Of a stretch of DNA of 64,000 bases, positions 8,802 through 21,706 are shown one piece after another. This stretch comes from Nephrocerus scutellatus. Its lineage: Eukaryota > Arthropoda > Insecta > Diptera > Pipunculidae. The stretch is from positions 58,616,920 through 58,680,919 of the forward strand of contig OX352765.1 in NCBI GenBank assembly GCA_947095585.1, in the 5' to 3' direction. Each line of letters begins with the position of its first letter. Position 1 is the stretch's first letter. The notes beneath the pieces were generated by a model, which made no database searches, was not told the DNA's origin, and saw only the letters and a program-made list of their open reading frames with translations. Position numbers and translations under genes: made by a program.

Positions 8802-10588
8802 CTGGTTCGACAGCAAAAGAAAAATATTTGCCAGTCAAGTCGACGCACTACTTCACACGCCCACGCTGTGCTAAGCATTATAAGGGTGCAAACCCCTTTA
8901 GCGTGTGTACATTATAAAAAAAAAAAAACGCCTTACAACAGAATCCGTAGAAGGTCTACGCAAGTTGTATGACACAACAAAAGAAACTGTCCATGCCCTA
9001 TCCTCATTAGGCATGGATGTAAACTCATTCGGTCCAATCGTCACACACATTTTAAGAGAGAAATTAGACAAGGAATCTCAGAAGCAATACGAAGACTCAT
9101 TGAACAATCCGAGGGACCTCCAGAACTTGGAGGATTTCCTGAAGTTCCTAGAAAAGAGGTTTATCGGCTAGAGACCTGCCAGCCGATGGTGGTCAATTGT
9201 CAACCACACCGTGGGAACACAACAAGCATTAGACCGAAGAGTGTAAAAAATTGTTATACAGTTGCACAGAACCACTGTTCAATATGCAATGGTATCCATC
9301 CCATCTATCATTGCCAGGAGTTCAGAAACATGTCACCTGAACTTAAAGTACAAAAACTAAACTCCAAGAAAGGTTGCATAAACTGTTTAAGCACAAAACA
9401 CCAGCTAATGCAATGCCTTAGCAAAACAAGATGCGAGACGTGCAACGGAAAGCACAACACATTATTGCATGAGTTTTTTGCTGAAAAGGTTGCACCCAGT
9501 ACCAACCACAATCAGAACAAGGTACAATCGCTAACTGTCAAAAGAACAAACAAGCACGAGGTTCTTCTAACAACAGCATGCGTCCTGGGCAACGGATTAA
9601 TGCTAAGAGCATTAATTGGTCAAGGTTCTCAAGCTTCATTCATCACCGAAGCAGCATTTCAAAGAATTCAAGCAAAAAAAGAAGCATCAAACGTAACCGT
9701 CATCGGAATGGGAGGATGTGAAGCCGGATGGATGAAACACAAAACAACTCTTCACTTAACTCAAAGATTCGATTCAAGCTATTCTCTACACGTAGAAGCG
9801 TTAATAATGAAAACGTTGACAAGATATCTACCCGAATATGATCTGAGGTACAACTTGGAACTCGTAAATAAGGTAGTCTTGGCAGATCCGCAATACAACA
9901 AACCTGGACAAATAGACATCATATTAGGAGCTGATGTATTCGGAGAAATAATTCTCAATGGAATTATCAAGGAGCAAACGTCATCTGTAGTCGCACAACA
10001 AACACAATTTGGATGGATTCATTCCGGATCTCCAACCAAAAATAAAGGCAACAAGCATGGGATATAAAAGATTTTAAGAGCCACAGCGAGCTAAAGGTAA
10101 CGGAGGAGCACGACGCATTCTTCAAAGAGAATACAACAAGGGACAAGAAAGGAAGATATACAGTTCGTCTTCCTTTTAAGTCAGGAGCACCAAGTCTCGG
10201 CGAAAACAAGGAGTCTGCTTTAGCTAGATTCAAGGCATTGGAAGCCAGATTTGGACGCGATACAAAATTAGAAGCCGAATACAAACATTTCATGAAGGAA
10301 TACATAAATTTAGGCCATATGAACGTGAGATCAATTCCTACTAATGAACTTAATAACTGCTATCTACCACATCATGCAGTGTGGAAACGCGACAGTTAAA
10401 ATACTAGCTAACGATTTTTATGTAGATGATGTATTGACAGGAGCAAATTCACTTCGAGAAGCAAAATTGGTACAACGCGAACTACAAGATCTATCGCAAG
10501 CCGGTGGGATGCATCTAAGAAAATGGAGTAGCAATCGACATGAGCTGATAACAACTATTTCAGAAATTCAGTTAAATTTTACAAACCG
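8802..10588 (+). pseudogene. BEL gag-protease-RT remnant, U2
   Basis: Gag N-terminal frame 8905-9171 ends FLEKRFIG then a stop, caused by a one-base shift common to all complete units. The frame 9186-10067 has three Cys/His clusters: CSICNGIH, the CCHC knuckle CINCLSTKHQLMQC and CETCNGKH. The protease follows with Gly for Asp (LIGQGSQ). A 55-bp deletion after NKGNKH near 10058 shifts the frame and truncates the RT part. The YVDD fragment lies in 10344-10604. Confidence 0.87.
8862..8927 (+). mobile_element. Short poly(A)-ended insertion in BEL gag, U2
   Basis: 66 bases flanked by acgcc at 8857-8861 and 8928-8932, a possible 5-bp target duplication, ending in a poly(A) run. Units U2-U7 keep this acgcc pair; U1, U8 and U10 read differently after the poly(A), so the duplication is only probable. 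Confidence 0.5.
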
Positions 10589-10760
10589 TGGAACAATAAA
10601 TTAATTGGTGAATTTCAAACCTTGAGACAATAAATAAATTAAATGAAATTTTACAAACCGATAAACATTAAATAATAAAATGGAAAGTGCAGTGAACATA
10701 AAATCCTATAGTTCTCAGGAGCTTAAAGAAGAGCTTGCAAGGCGAGGTCTAAGTACTGCA

Positions 10761-11063
10761 TGAAATATAATAATAATATTTGGCGCGACAGACCATTGCG
10801 CTCCAAGGCCTAACTTCTCGCGACCATTTGTGCTGCACATGTTAATTTTTGGGACACAAATGGAAGGGACCTACAATTTAAGGCCGGATCCGAACGGCGA
10901 ATTGAAAAGCTTTCCGTGACAAGGTATTAATTACTCTCGGAATGTTTGTCACCCATTCGCAAGAGGTGGGACACCGTGAAAAATACTTTTGGTGTTGCTG
11001 GGATTCGAACCTGAACCTCCTGCGCAGCAGCTATGTGCATTACCACTGAGCCATGGCGCCCAC
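10761..11063 (-). mobile_element. tRNA-derived SINE, U2 (303-bp form)
   Basis: Same insertion and actgca flanks as U1. It retains the 8 bp gacaaggt missing from odd units, so this is the ancestral length, also seen in U4, U6, U8, U9 and U10. Confidence 0.85.
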
Positions 11064-12848
11064 ACTGCAGGAAATAAGCAAGAGCTATTTCTCCGATAAC
11101 AACAAGTCGTTAAAGCAGAAAAACAGCAGGCTGGTGAACCATTTTCAATTGAGACTGAGTTAGTGGAGCGAAAAACGGCTAATTCGAAAGATAGCGAAGC
11201 ACTAAACATGGAAGCGATGTTTAAATCTCTAATGCAGCAAATGAAGCAGCAAAGTGAACAATCGCAGCAACGGAATCAAGAGATTAAAAAAGAGTTGATT
11301 CAGCAAAAGCAAGAATCGCAGCAGATATCGCAGCAGTTAAATTCCAAACTGACCGTTAAGTTTGAACAGCAAATTCAACAATCGCAGAAACAAAAGCCAT
11401 GAACTGAAGCAGGAATTTACTCGGCAAACCCAAGAACTGAATTCCAAATTTGATCAGCAAAATGAAAAGCTGGATGTTATTTAGGAAAAGTTAAGAGGTG
11501 AAATGAGAGGAATTGAAACTTCGCTTAAAGGTGAGATAAATGGAATTCATAAAGAAATTAGTGGCTTGGAAGGAAAAATTAAAGAGTTTGACACCCGGTT
11601 GGATAGTCGTACCCAGTTCGTCAGGGAAAGCACTCAACACACCAGTACCAGAGTCATCCCAGAATCTTCTAGTACCCAAAAAGGAATTTTAAAGCCACCT
11701 GCGTTCGATGGCGATACAGCATTTGAAAATTTCAAAGTGCAGTTTGCAGCTGCTGTAAAACACAATGGATGGGGTGTACAAGAACAGCTTAATTCTTTGA
11801 TCCTAGCGTTGAGGGGCAAAGCAGCTCATGTATTACAAATGATTCTAAATGACGAGATGAGTTCCGGAAGAATCTTGAAAGAGTTGGACTTGCGTTATGA
11901 ACAGTCTCACACACAGGAGCTAAGCAAAATACAACTCCAGATGAAGAAACAACAGCGAGGAGAACGCCTTTAAGAATTAGAACGTGAAATAACCAAGTTA
12001 GCACGACAAGCCTATGGTGGGGTTCCGGCTGGTATCTTGGACGGATTGGCAGTGGATGCGTTCATCAATGCTATTCGAGATGAACAGTTGAAGCTTCATT
12101 TGAGGACAACAGCCAGAGGAAAGTCGATGAATGAAGTGTTGGCATCGGCTTTGGAGTACGAAGCAGCTAGAGCCAGTTTCTCTACTGATTTAGTTAGATT
12201 GCGCAAGTTGGTAACTGAGGACATAACACAAATAGAAGCCCCCATTGATGAGAAGATTCGAAAATCAAAGACTGGACGCTTCCAGAACGACAGGAATTCC
12301 ACATCAAATTCTCGTCCAAAGTGTTTTAGATGTCAGAAACCTGGACATTTCATTCAGGATTGCAAAGAGCTGAGTGCTGGAAACATGATGAGACAGCCTG
12401 TGAATGGTGTCAATAATCTGGAAAGATTACGGCGAATAGATGCACAATATTTGAAGAAGGTGGAGCGATCGTCTTGTACCAGCTTTGCAGGGCAAAGGCT
12501 GAAGAAGACAAGGAAATATCCCAGGGTCACAATACGCAGCACAAATCTTGGAAGGGATTGCAACAGTTTGGCTGTTATTGGCGTATTGGAGAGAAGACCT
12601 TGCGATTTTGTTCTAGACACAGGAGCTTCCAGATCAATTGTAAGTCCTGAAATGGTGTCTGGAGAGAAAGTAAATAGAGTGCATCACTACAAGTTGAGGA
12701 CAGCTACAGGACATGCTGCAGCAGTTAAGGGTGAACGTTTTCTTTCAGTCGAGTTTGGAGGAATAAGTTTCGACATCGGTTTATTGTTGCCCGAGTGGAA
12801 AATGAATGCATATTGGGTCTGAATTTGATGATGGCGCACCAGATGTAA
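11064..12848 (+). pseudogene. Gypsy Gag-nucleocapsid-protease, U2
   Basis: Carries the same Gag stops as U1. Even-type change KSLMQQ in the coiled coil (11163-11402). Zinc knuckle and DTGAS are intact, but one base is lost in ggaataagtttcg near 12768, so the protease frame ends early at 12822 and the LGLD box is out of frame. Confidence 0.86.
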
Positions 12849-13368
12849 CTTGATTTAAGAATGCAAGTAATGAGATGGCGTAATGTGGAAGTTCCGCTCA
12901 GCATGACCGGCAATCACAATGGTGGATCATTGAGGAAGTGTTGTGTCCCCGAGTACAAACAAAGTAGAAGACCGGAAATCCAAAAATGTTCAGTTGTTTT
13001 ACGATTCACGGACCAGCAGATGATTTAAGAAAGCAAGTAATGAGATGGCGTAATGTGGAAGTTCCGCTCAGCATGACCGGCAATCACAATGGTGGATTAT
13101 TGAGGAAGTGTTGTGTCCCCGAGTACAAACAAAGTAGAAGACCGGAAATCCAAAAATGTTCAGTTGTTTCACGAATCACGGTCCAGCAGATGAAAGATCA
13201 TTTGACAAGAGAGCAGCTTAGGGAAGAACAAGGACAGGATGATTCAATTGCTCCAGTACTTTGATGGATGGAGCAAGGAGAAAGACCGCAGTGGCACGAA
13301 ATTGCAACATCAAGTCCGACAGTAAAAAGTTACTGGTAAGTTCGGGACGAACAGAATTAAGGTGGGGG
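12849..13368 (+). pseudogene. Gypsy integrase remnant and polypurine tract, U2 (minimal)
   Basis: 170-bp duplication at 12852-13021 and 13022-13191, then only KSYW of the pre-integrase segment before a deletion joins ttactgg to taagttcgggacgaacag. Practically the whole integrase is gone. The polypurine tract is intact. Confidence 0.82.
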
Positions 13369-13371
13369 TAA

Positions 13372-13831
13372 TGTTACGAAAAGTCGTCAGTAGCGTATAT
13401 AATAGAATTCAAATCCTAAAATAAATCCAAATGTAAATACTGCATACTAAAAATAAGCACTTTTGTGTTGCATACTTTTAGGCTCTAATAGTATTAGATT
13501 TGAAATTTGAAATGTAACCGCCTGTAAGTTTGAATCATTGTGTACTGGTCAAACAAGTAGTCAAACCGGTTTGTGCAGTCTGCCCGCTTATTGTTAAAGA
13601 ACATGATTGAACATATAGTCTATTTTCTATTTCTATTAAAGCTATAACCTAAGAGAATTATTGTGAAGTACTAGTGTTCTTGTGTACATTTAAAGTAATC
13701 ACCATTAAAAATTGTGAACTTGTGTTTATTTTATTGGTGTTCATTAAAGTTGTTATTTTTAAATTAATTAACTTGTGTTGTGTTTTAATTGCATAATCCT
13801 TTACGAACTCGAAAGCCTGAATTTCGTAACA
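13372..13831 (+). repeat. Gypsy LTR, U3 (460 bp)
   Basis: TGTTACG to CGTAACA. Odd-unit marker cagtctgcccgcttattgttaaag. TATA segment deleted. Followed by atat, the inherited right-hand target duplication. Confidence 0.88.
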
Positions 13832-15122
13832 ATATCAATGACTTGTTGTCTTCTACAACATGTGATATCCACTCATTTGCTGATGATACGACGTTATCGG
13901 CTTCCATGGAGTTTGTTAGTCAAATAGAATGCAATTCTCGCTTGATTGGTTCGCGTGAATTAATGAATTCGACAATTCTGTCGAGCATTCAAGTAATTCT
14001 TGATTGGGGCAGATCTAATACGGTGGAATTTAACCCAAATAAATTCCAGGCTTGTCTTTTTTCTCAAAAGGCAATTCAACATTACGTACCACCAGTAATT
14101 AATGGTGCCACTATTGCGAGATCAGTTTCACTTAAGATGTTAGGTTTGAAAATTTCTAGTGAACTTTCCTGGAAGGAACATATTTATGAAATCTCAAAAA
14201 GAGCGAGCTAATGCTTGGGCTTTATAAGACGTTGTAATTTTAACTTCAGCCACTCTGAAGTATTAAGATTATATAAATCTTATGTTAGACCAATTTTAGA
14301 ATTTAATTCATTTGTGTGGGGTGGGGCTCCTAGATCGCATTTGGTTCATCTTGATGAAATTCAAAATAGAGTTATCCGTTTGATAAACGATGTAACCATT
14401 ACTTCATCTCTTGATTCTTTGGAGCATAGACGTAATGTTGGAGCTTTATATGTTTTCTTCAAATTTTACAACGGTTCTTCTGTTCTTCAGAAACCCGTTC
14501 TCTATTCCCAGGTCCTTTTGTCAGCAACGTTAACACTCGTTTGAGGTCTAATCAACATAGATTTGCCTTAAAACCGTTCTCATGTAGAACCCAACACTTC
14601 AAACCGTCCTTTTATACGAGAGTGACTTCGATGTGCAATCAATTGGTCGACTCCGTATTTCCCGAATCTTATAATTTACAGGCCTTCAAAATAGCTGTCA
14701 ACAACTTCCTGAAGGACGACCGTAGTGTTCATTAGAGGATACGATTATTTTATATAAAAAAATTATTATTGATTGTATTTTTGTATTATTTAAAATATTT
14801 GTTGTTTATTTTGTAATATTTTCTTGGTCAAGGTTTTTTGTAGTTTTCTCTGACCATGATTCATTGATAAAAGTATTTGGACTCGCGTCGTTTTAAATTC
14901 GTGTTCGTTTTTTCGTATTGCTTTTTTCAATGAATCAGAGATAATTCTGAGAAAATAAATTGAAACCGGCTACAAACGCGAGGAATGTATTATATTGTAA
15001 ATCACATTCCTTCGAATTTTTAATTTTTAATTTTAATAAAGGGCATAGCCCAACTTATTGCCGTGACGAAAGTCATTCAGGGACTTATCCCTTGGCAATG
15101 AGTCTTTAAAAAAAAAAAAAAA
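13832..15122 (+). pseudogene. LINE RT 3' half and poly(A), U3
   Basis: FADD catalytic box is intact, but a C-to-T change makes a TAA after KRAS (14209-14211), splitting the frame into 13789-14211 and 14215-14544. The last segment, 14541-14735, is shifted as in U1. Poly(A) ends at 15122. Confidence 0.86.
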
Positions 15123-16962
15123 CTGGTTCGACAGCAAAAGAAAAATATTTGCCAGTCAAGTCGACGCACTACTTCACACGCCCACGCTGTGCTAAGCATT
15201 ATAAGGGTGCAAACCCCTTTAGCGTGTGTACATTATAAAAAAAAAAACGCCTTACAACAGAATCCGTAGAAGGTCTACGCAAGTTGTATGACACAACAAA
15301 AGAAACTGTCCATGCCCTATCCTCATTAGGCATGGATGTAAACTCATTCGGTCCAATCGTCACACACATTTTAAGAGAGAAATTAGACAAGGAATCTCAG
15401 AAGCAATACGAAGACTCATTAAACAATCCGAGGGACCTCCAGAACTTGGAGGATTTCCTGAAGTTCCTAGAAAAGAGGTTTATCGGCTAGAGACCTGCCA
15501 GCCGATGGTGGTCAATTGTCAACCACACCGTGGGAACACAACAAGCATTAGACCGAAGAGTGTAAAAAATTGTTATACAGTTGCACAGAACCACTGTTCA
15601 ATATGCAATGGTATCCATCCCATCTATCATTGCCAGGAGTTCAGAAACATGTCACCTGAACTTAAAGTACAAAAACTAAACTCCAAGAAAGGTTTCATAA
15701 ACTGTTTAAGCACAAAACACCAGCTAATGCAATGCCTTAGCAAAACAAGATGCGAGACGTGCAACGGAAAGCACAACACATTATTGCATGAGTTTTTTGC
15801 TGAAAAGGTTGCACCCAGTACCAACCACAATCAGAACAAGGTACAATCGCTAACTGTCAAAAGAACAAACAAGCACGAGGTTCTTCTAACAACAGCATGC
15901 GTCCTGGGCAATGGATTAATGCTAAGAGCATTAATTGGTCAAGGTTCTCAAGCTTCATTCATCACCGAAGCAGCATTTCAAAGAATTCAAGCAAAAAAAG
16001 AAGCATCAAACGTAACCGTCATCGGAATGGGAGGATGTGAAGCCGGATGGATGAAACACAAAACAACTCTTCACTTAACTCAAAGATTCGATTCAAGCTA
16101 TTCTCTACACGTAGAAGCGTTAATAATGAAAACGTTGACAAGATATCTACCCGAATATGATCTGAGGTACAACTTGGAACTCGTAAATAAGGTAGTCTTG
16201 GCAGATCCGCAATACAACAAACCTGGACAAATAGACATCATATTAGGAGCTGATGTATTCGGAGAAATAATTCGCAATGGAATTATCAAGGAGCAAACGT
16301 CATCTGTAGTCGCACAACAAACACAATTTGGATGGATTCATTCCGGATCTCCAACCAAAAATAAAGGCAACAAGCATATTATAACCGGCCTCATCGCCAC
16401 TACGAGCTTAACGAAAGAGTTAACAAAGTTCTGGGATATAAAAGATTTTAAGAGCCACAGCGAGCTAAAGGTAACGGAGGAGCACGACGCATTCTTCAAA
16501 GAGAATACAACAAGGGACAAGAAAGGAAGATATACAGTTCGTCTTCCTTTTAAGTCAGGAGCACCAAGTCTCGGCGAAAACAAGGGTGCTGCTTTAGCTA
16601 GATTCAAGGCATTGGAAGCCAGATTTGGACGCGATACAAAATTAGAAGCCGAATACAAACATTTCATGAAGGAATACATAAATTTAGGCCATATGAACGT
16701 GAGATCAATTCCTACTAATGAACTTAATAACTGCTATCTACCACATCATGCAGTGTGGAAACGCGACAGTTAAAATACTAGCTAACGATTTTTATGTAGA
16801 TGATGTATTGACAGGAGCAAATTCACTTCGAGAAGCAAAATTGGTACAACGCGAACTACAAGATCTATCGCAAGCCGGTGGGATGCATCTAAGAAAATGG
16901 AGTAGCAATCGACATGAGCTGATAACAACTATTTCAGAAATTCAGTTAAATTTTACAAACCG
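15123..16962 (+). pseudogene. BEL gag-protease-RT remnant, U3
   Basis: Frame 15505-16773 (422 aa) is open through the zinc clusters, protease and RT N-terminus. The first Cys of the CCHC knuckle is Phe (GFINCLS) and the protease Asp is Gly. There is a Leu-to-Arg change in GEIIRNG. Gag N-terminus is the frame 15284-15490. The YVDD fragment lies in 16718-16978. Confidence 0.87.
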
Positions 16963-17134
16963 TGGAACAATAAATTAATTGGTGAATTTCAAACCTTGAG
17001 ACAATAAATAAATTAAATGAAATTTTACAAACCGATAAACATTAAATAATAAAATGGAAAGTGCAGTGAACATAAAATCCTATAGTTCTCAGGAGCTTAA
17101 AGAAGAGCTTGCAAGGCGAGGTCTAAGTACTGCA

Positions 17135-17429
17135 TGAAATATAATAATAATATTTGGGGCGACAGACCATTGCGCTCCAAGGCCTAACTTCTCGCGACCA
17201 TTTGTGCTGCACATGTTAATTTTTGGGACACAAATGGAAGGGACCTACAATTTAAGGCCGGATCCGAACGGCGAATTGAAAAGCTTTCCGTATTAATTAC
17301 TCTCGGAATGTTTGTCACCCATTCGCAAGAGGTGGGACACCGTGAAAAATACTTTTGGTGTTGCTGGGATTCGAACCTGAACCTCCTGCGCAGCAGCTAT
17401 GTGCATTACCACTGAGCCATGGCGCCCAC
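17135..17429 (-). mobile_element. tRNA-derived SINE, U3 (295-bp form)
   Basis: Identical insertion site. Odd form without gacaaggt. Near the tail it reads tttggggcgacag where most units have tttggcgcgacag, a change shared with U5. Confidence 0.85.
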
Positions 17430-19215
17430 ACTGCAGGAAATAAGCAAGAGCTATTTCTCCGATAACAACAAGTCGTTAAAGCAGAAAAACAGCAGGCTGG
17501 TGAACCATTTTCAATTGAGACGGAGTTAGTGGAGCGAAAAACGGCTAATTCGAAAGATAGCGAAGCACTAAACATGGAAGCGATGTTTAATGCTCTAATG
17601 CAGCAAATGAAGCAGCAAAGTGAACAATCGCAGCAACGGAATCAAGAGATTAAAAAAGAGTTGATTCAGCAAAAGCAAGAATCGCAGCAGATATCGCAGC
17701 AGTTAAATTCCAAACTGACCGTTAAGTTTGAACAGCAAATTCAACAATCGCAGAAACAAAAGCCATGAACTGAAGCAGGAATTTACTCGGCAAACCCAAG
17801 AACTGAATTCCAAATTTGATCAGCAAAATGAAAAGCTGGATGTTATTTAGGAAAAGTTAAGAGGTGAAATGAGAGGAATTGAAACTTCGCTTAAAGGTGA
17901 GATAAATGGAATTCATAAAGAAATTAGTGGCTTGGAAGGAAAAATTAAAGAGTTTGAGACCCGGTTGGATAGTCGTACCCAGTTCGTCAGGAAAGGCACT
18001 CAACACACCAGTACCAGAGTCATCCCAGAATCTTCTAGTACCCAAAAAGGAATTTTAAAGCCACCTGCGTTCGATGGCGATACAGCATTTGAAAATTTCA
18101 AAGTGCAGTTTGCAGCTGCTGTAAAACACAATGGATGGGGTGTACAAGAACAGCTTAATTCTTTGATCCTAGCGTTGAGGGGCAAAGCAGCTCATGTATT
18201 ACAAATGATTCTAAATGACGAGATGAGTTCCGGAAGAATCTTGAAAGAGTTGGACTTGCGTTATGAACAGTCTCACACACAGGAGCTAAGCAAAATACAA
18301 CTCCAGATGAAGAAACAACAGCGAGGAGAACGCCTTTAAGAATTAGAACGTGAAATAACCAAGTTAGCACGACAAGCCTATGGTGGGGTTCCGGCTGGTA
18401 TCTTGGACGGATTGGCAGTGGATGCGTTCATCAATGCTATTCGAGATGAACAGTTGAAGCTTCATTTGAGGACAACAGCCAGAGGAAAGTCGATGAATGA
18501 AGTGTTGGCATCGGCTTTGGAGTACGAAGCAGCTAGAGCCAGTTTCTCTACTGATTTAGTTAGATTGCGCAAGTTGGTAACTGAGGACATAACACAAATA
18601 GAAGCCCCCATTGATGAGAAGATTCGAAAATCAAAGACTGGACGCTTCCAGAACGACAGGAATTCCACATCAAATTCTCGTCCAAAGTGTTTTAGATGTC
18701 AGAAACCTGGACATTTCATTCAGGATTGCAAAGAGCTGAGTGCTGGAAACATGATGAGACAGCCTGTGAATGGTGTCAATAATCTGGAAAGATTACGGCG
18801 AATAGATGCACAATATTTGAAGAAGGTGGAGCGATCGTCTTGTACCAGCTTTGCAGGGCAAAGGCTGAAGAAGACAAGAAAATATCCCAGGGTCACAATA
18901 CGCAGCACAAATCTTGGAAGGGATTGCAACAGTTTGGCTGTTATTGGCGTATTGGAGAGAAGACCTTGCGATTTTGTTCTAGACACAGGAGCTTCCAGAT
19001 CAATTGTAAGTCCTGAAATGGTGTCTGGAGAGAAAGTAAATAGAGTGCATCACTACAAGTTGAGGACAGCTACAGGACATGCTGCAGTAGTTAAGGGTGA
19101 ACGTTTTCTTTCAGTCGAGTTTGGAGGAATAATGTTTCGACATCGGTTTATTGTTGCCCGAGTGGAAAATGAATGCATATTGGGTCTGGATTTTATGATG
19201 GCGCACCAGATGTAA
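17430..19215 (+). pseudogene. Gypsy Gag-nucleocapsid-protease, U3
   Basis: Capsid segment 17869-18339 carries the RKGTQHTS variant shared only with U5. The frame 18403-19215 is open through knuckle and protease to FMMAHQM. Upstream stops are as in U1. Confidence 0.86.
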
Positions 19216-19996
19216 CTTGATTTAAGAATGCAAGTAATGAGATGGCGTAATGTGGAAGTTCCGCTCAGCATGGCCGGCAATCACAATGGTGGATCATTGA
19301 GGAAGTGTTGTGTCCCCGAGTACAAACAAAGTAGAAGACCGGAAATCCAAAAATGTTCAGTTGTTTTACGAATCACGGACCAGCAGATGATTTAAGAAAG
19401 CAAGTAATGAGATGGCGTAATGTGGAAGTTCCGCTCAGCATGACCGGCAATCACAATGGTGGATCATTGAGGAAGAGTTGTGTCCCCGAGTACAAACAAA
19501 GTAGAAGACCGGAAATCCAAAAATGTTCAGTTGTTTCACGAATCACGGTCCAGCAGATGAAAGATCATTTGACAAGAGAGCAGCTTAGGGAAGAACAAGG
19601 GCAGGATGATTCAATTGCTCCAGTACTTTGATGGATGGAGCAAGGAGAAAGACCGCAGTGGCACGAAATTGCAACAGCAAGTCCGACACTAAAAAGTTAC
19701 TGGGCTCAATTGAGATTCAAAGATGGACTACTAGTAAGGCAATGGGAATCTGCCGATGGTCGGTATTACAAATCAAAGGTAGTGCTACCAACGGGAAGGA
19801 GACTTTGTTTGGCTATACATTTACAGAAACCACAGCAAAGTTGGGAAGAACCCTTCAAGAGGAACAACGACGCAGTATATCTGATTCAACAAAGCCCCAG
19901 ATGTAAAATGAAAGTTGTTCACATTGACAGATTGACAAGGTACAACAACAGAAGGAGTGCTGAATCTGTTCGGGACGAACAGAATTAAGGTGGGGG
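19216..19996 (+). pseudogene. Gypsy integrase remnant and polypurine tract, U3
   Basis: 170-bp duplication at 19219-19388 and 19389-19558. Pre-integrase and C-terminal pieces 19635-19988 are joined by the odd-type deletion. A single C-to-T change turns Arg to Cys (RRLCLA) relative to U1 and U5. Confidence 0.83.
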
Positions 19997-19999
19997 TAA

Positions 20000-20459
20000 T
20001 GTTACGAAAAGTCGTCAGTAGCGTATATAATAGAATTCAAATCCTAAAATAAATCCAAATGTAAATACTGCATACTAAAAATAAGCACTTTTGTGTTGCA
20101 TACTTTTAGGCTCTAATAGTATTAGATTTGAAATTTGAAATGTAACCGCCTGTAAGTTTGAATCATTGTGTACTGGTCAAACAAGTAGTCAAACCGGTTT
20201 GTGCGGTTTGCCCGGTTATTGTAAAAGTACATGATTGAACATATAGTCTATTTTCTATTTCTATTAAAACTATAACCTAAGAGAATTATTGTAAAGTACT
20301 AGTGTTCTTGGGTACATTTAAAGTAATCACCATTATAAATTGTGAACTTGTGCTAATTTTATTGGTGTTCATTAAAGTTGTTATTTTTAAATTAATTAAC
20401 TTGTGTTGTGCTTTAATTGCATAATCCTTTACGAACTCGAAAGCCTGAATTCCGTAACA
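20000..20459 (+). repeat. Gypsy LTR, U4 (460 bp)
   Basis: Even-type LTR, same as 7116-7575 apart from a G-to-A change in attattgtaaag. Perfect TGTTACG/CGTAACA ends. Confidence 0.88.
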
Positions 20460-21706
20460 ATATCAATGACTTGTTGTCTTCTACAACATGTGATATCCAC
20501 TCATTTGCTGATGAGACGACGTTATGGGCTTCCATGGAGTTTGTTAGTCAAAAAGAATACAATTCTCGCTTGATTGGTTCGCGTGAATTAATGAATTCGA
20601 CAATTCTGTCGAACATTCAAGTCATTCTTGATTGGGGCAGATCTAATACGGTGGAATTTAACCCAAATAAACTCCAGGCATGTCTTTTTTCTCAAAAGGC
20701 AATTCAACATTACGTAGCACCAGTAATTAATGGTGCCACTATTGCAAGATCAGTTTCACTTAAGATGTTAGGTTTGAAAATTTCTAGTGAACTTTCCTGG
20801 AAGGAACATATTTATGAAATCTCAAAAAGAGCGAGCCAATGCTTGGGCTATATAAGACATTGTAATTTTAACTTCAGCCCCTCTGAAGTATTAAGATTAT
20901 ATAAATCTTATGTTAGACCAATTTTAGAATTTAATTCATTTGTGTGGGGTGGGGCTCCTAGATCGCATTTGGTTCATCTTGATGGAATTCAAAATAGAGT
21001 TATCCGTTTGATAAACGATGTAACTATTACTTCATCTCTTGATTCTTTGGAGCATAGACGTAATGTAGGTGCTTTATATGTTTTCTTCAAATTTTACAAC
21101 AGTAGATGTTCTTCAGAAACCCGTTCTCTATTCCCAGGTCCTTTTGTCAGTAACGTTAACACTCGCTTGAGGTCTAATCAACATAGATTTGCCTTAAAAC
21201 CGTTCTCATGTAGAACCCAACACTTCAAATCGTCCTTTTATCCGAGATTGACTTCGATGTCGACTCCGTATTTCCCGAATCTTATAATTTACAGGCCTTC
21301 AAAATAGCTGTCAACAACTTCCTGAAGGACGACCGTTTTATATAAAAAAATATTATTGATTGTATTTTTTGTATTATTTAAAATATTTGTTGTTTATTTT
21401 GTAATATTTTCTTGGTCGAGGTTTTTTGTAGTTTTCCCTGACCATGATTCATTGATAAAAGTATTTGGACTCGCGTCGTTTTAAATTCGTGTTCGTTTTT
21501 TCGTATTGCTTTTTTCAATGAATCAGAGATAATTCTGAGAAAATAAATTGAAACCGGCTACAAACGCGAGGAATGTATTATATTGTAAATCACATTCCTT
21601 CGAATTTTTAATTTTTAATTTTAATAAAGGGCATAGCCCAACTTATTGCCGTGACGAAAGTCATTCAGGGACTTATCCCTTGGCAATGAGTCTTTAAAAA
21701 AAAAAA
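20460..21706 (+). pseudogene. LINE RT 3' half and poly(A), U4
   Basis: Open from 20417 to 21307 (296 codons, with a TTG start in the LTR), the longest LINE frame among even units except U6. FADE replaces FADD. The 13-bp deletion at atgtcgactcc changes the C-terminus. Poly(A) ends at 21706. Confidence 0.86.

Larger units (their letters stand above)
7116..13371 (+). repeat. Array unit U2 (6256 bp, even type)
   Basis: Even-type markers: FADE at the LINE active site, a 55-bp deletion in BEL RT, 303-bp SINE, frameshifted Gypsy protease and near-total loss of integrase. It matches U4 almost base for base; the BEL protease frames 9186-10067 and 22091-22972 encode identical proteins. Confidence 0.88.
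13372..19999 (+). repeat. Array unit U3 (6628 bp, odd type)
   Basis: Odd-type markers: FADD retained, stop in the LINE frame at gagctaatg, Phe for Cys in the BEL knuckle, 295-bp SINE and the short integrase deletion. Near-identical to U5. Confidence 0.88.
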
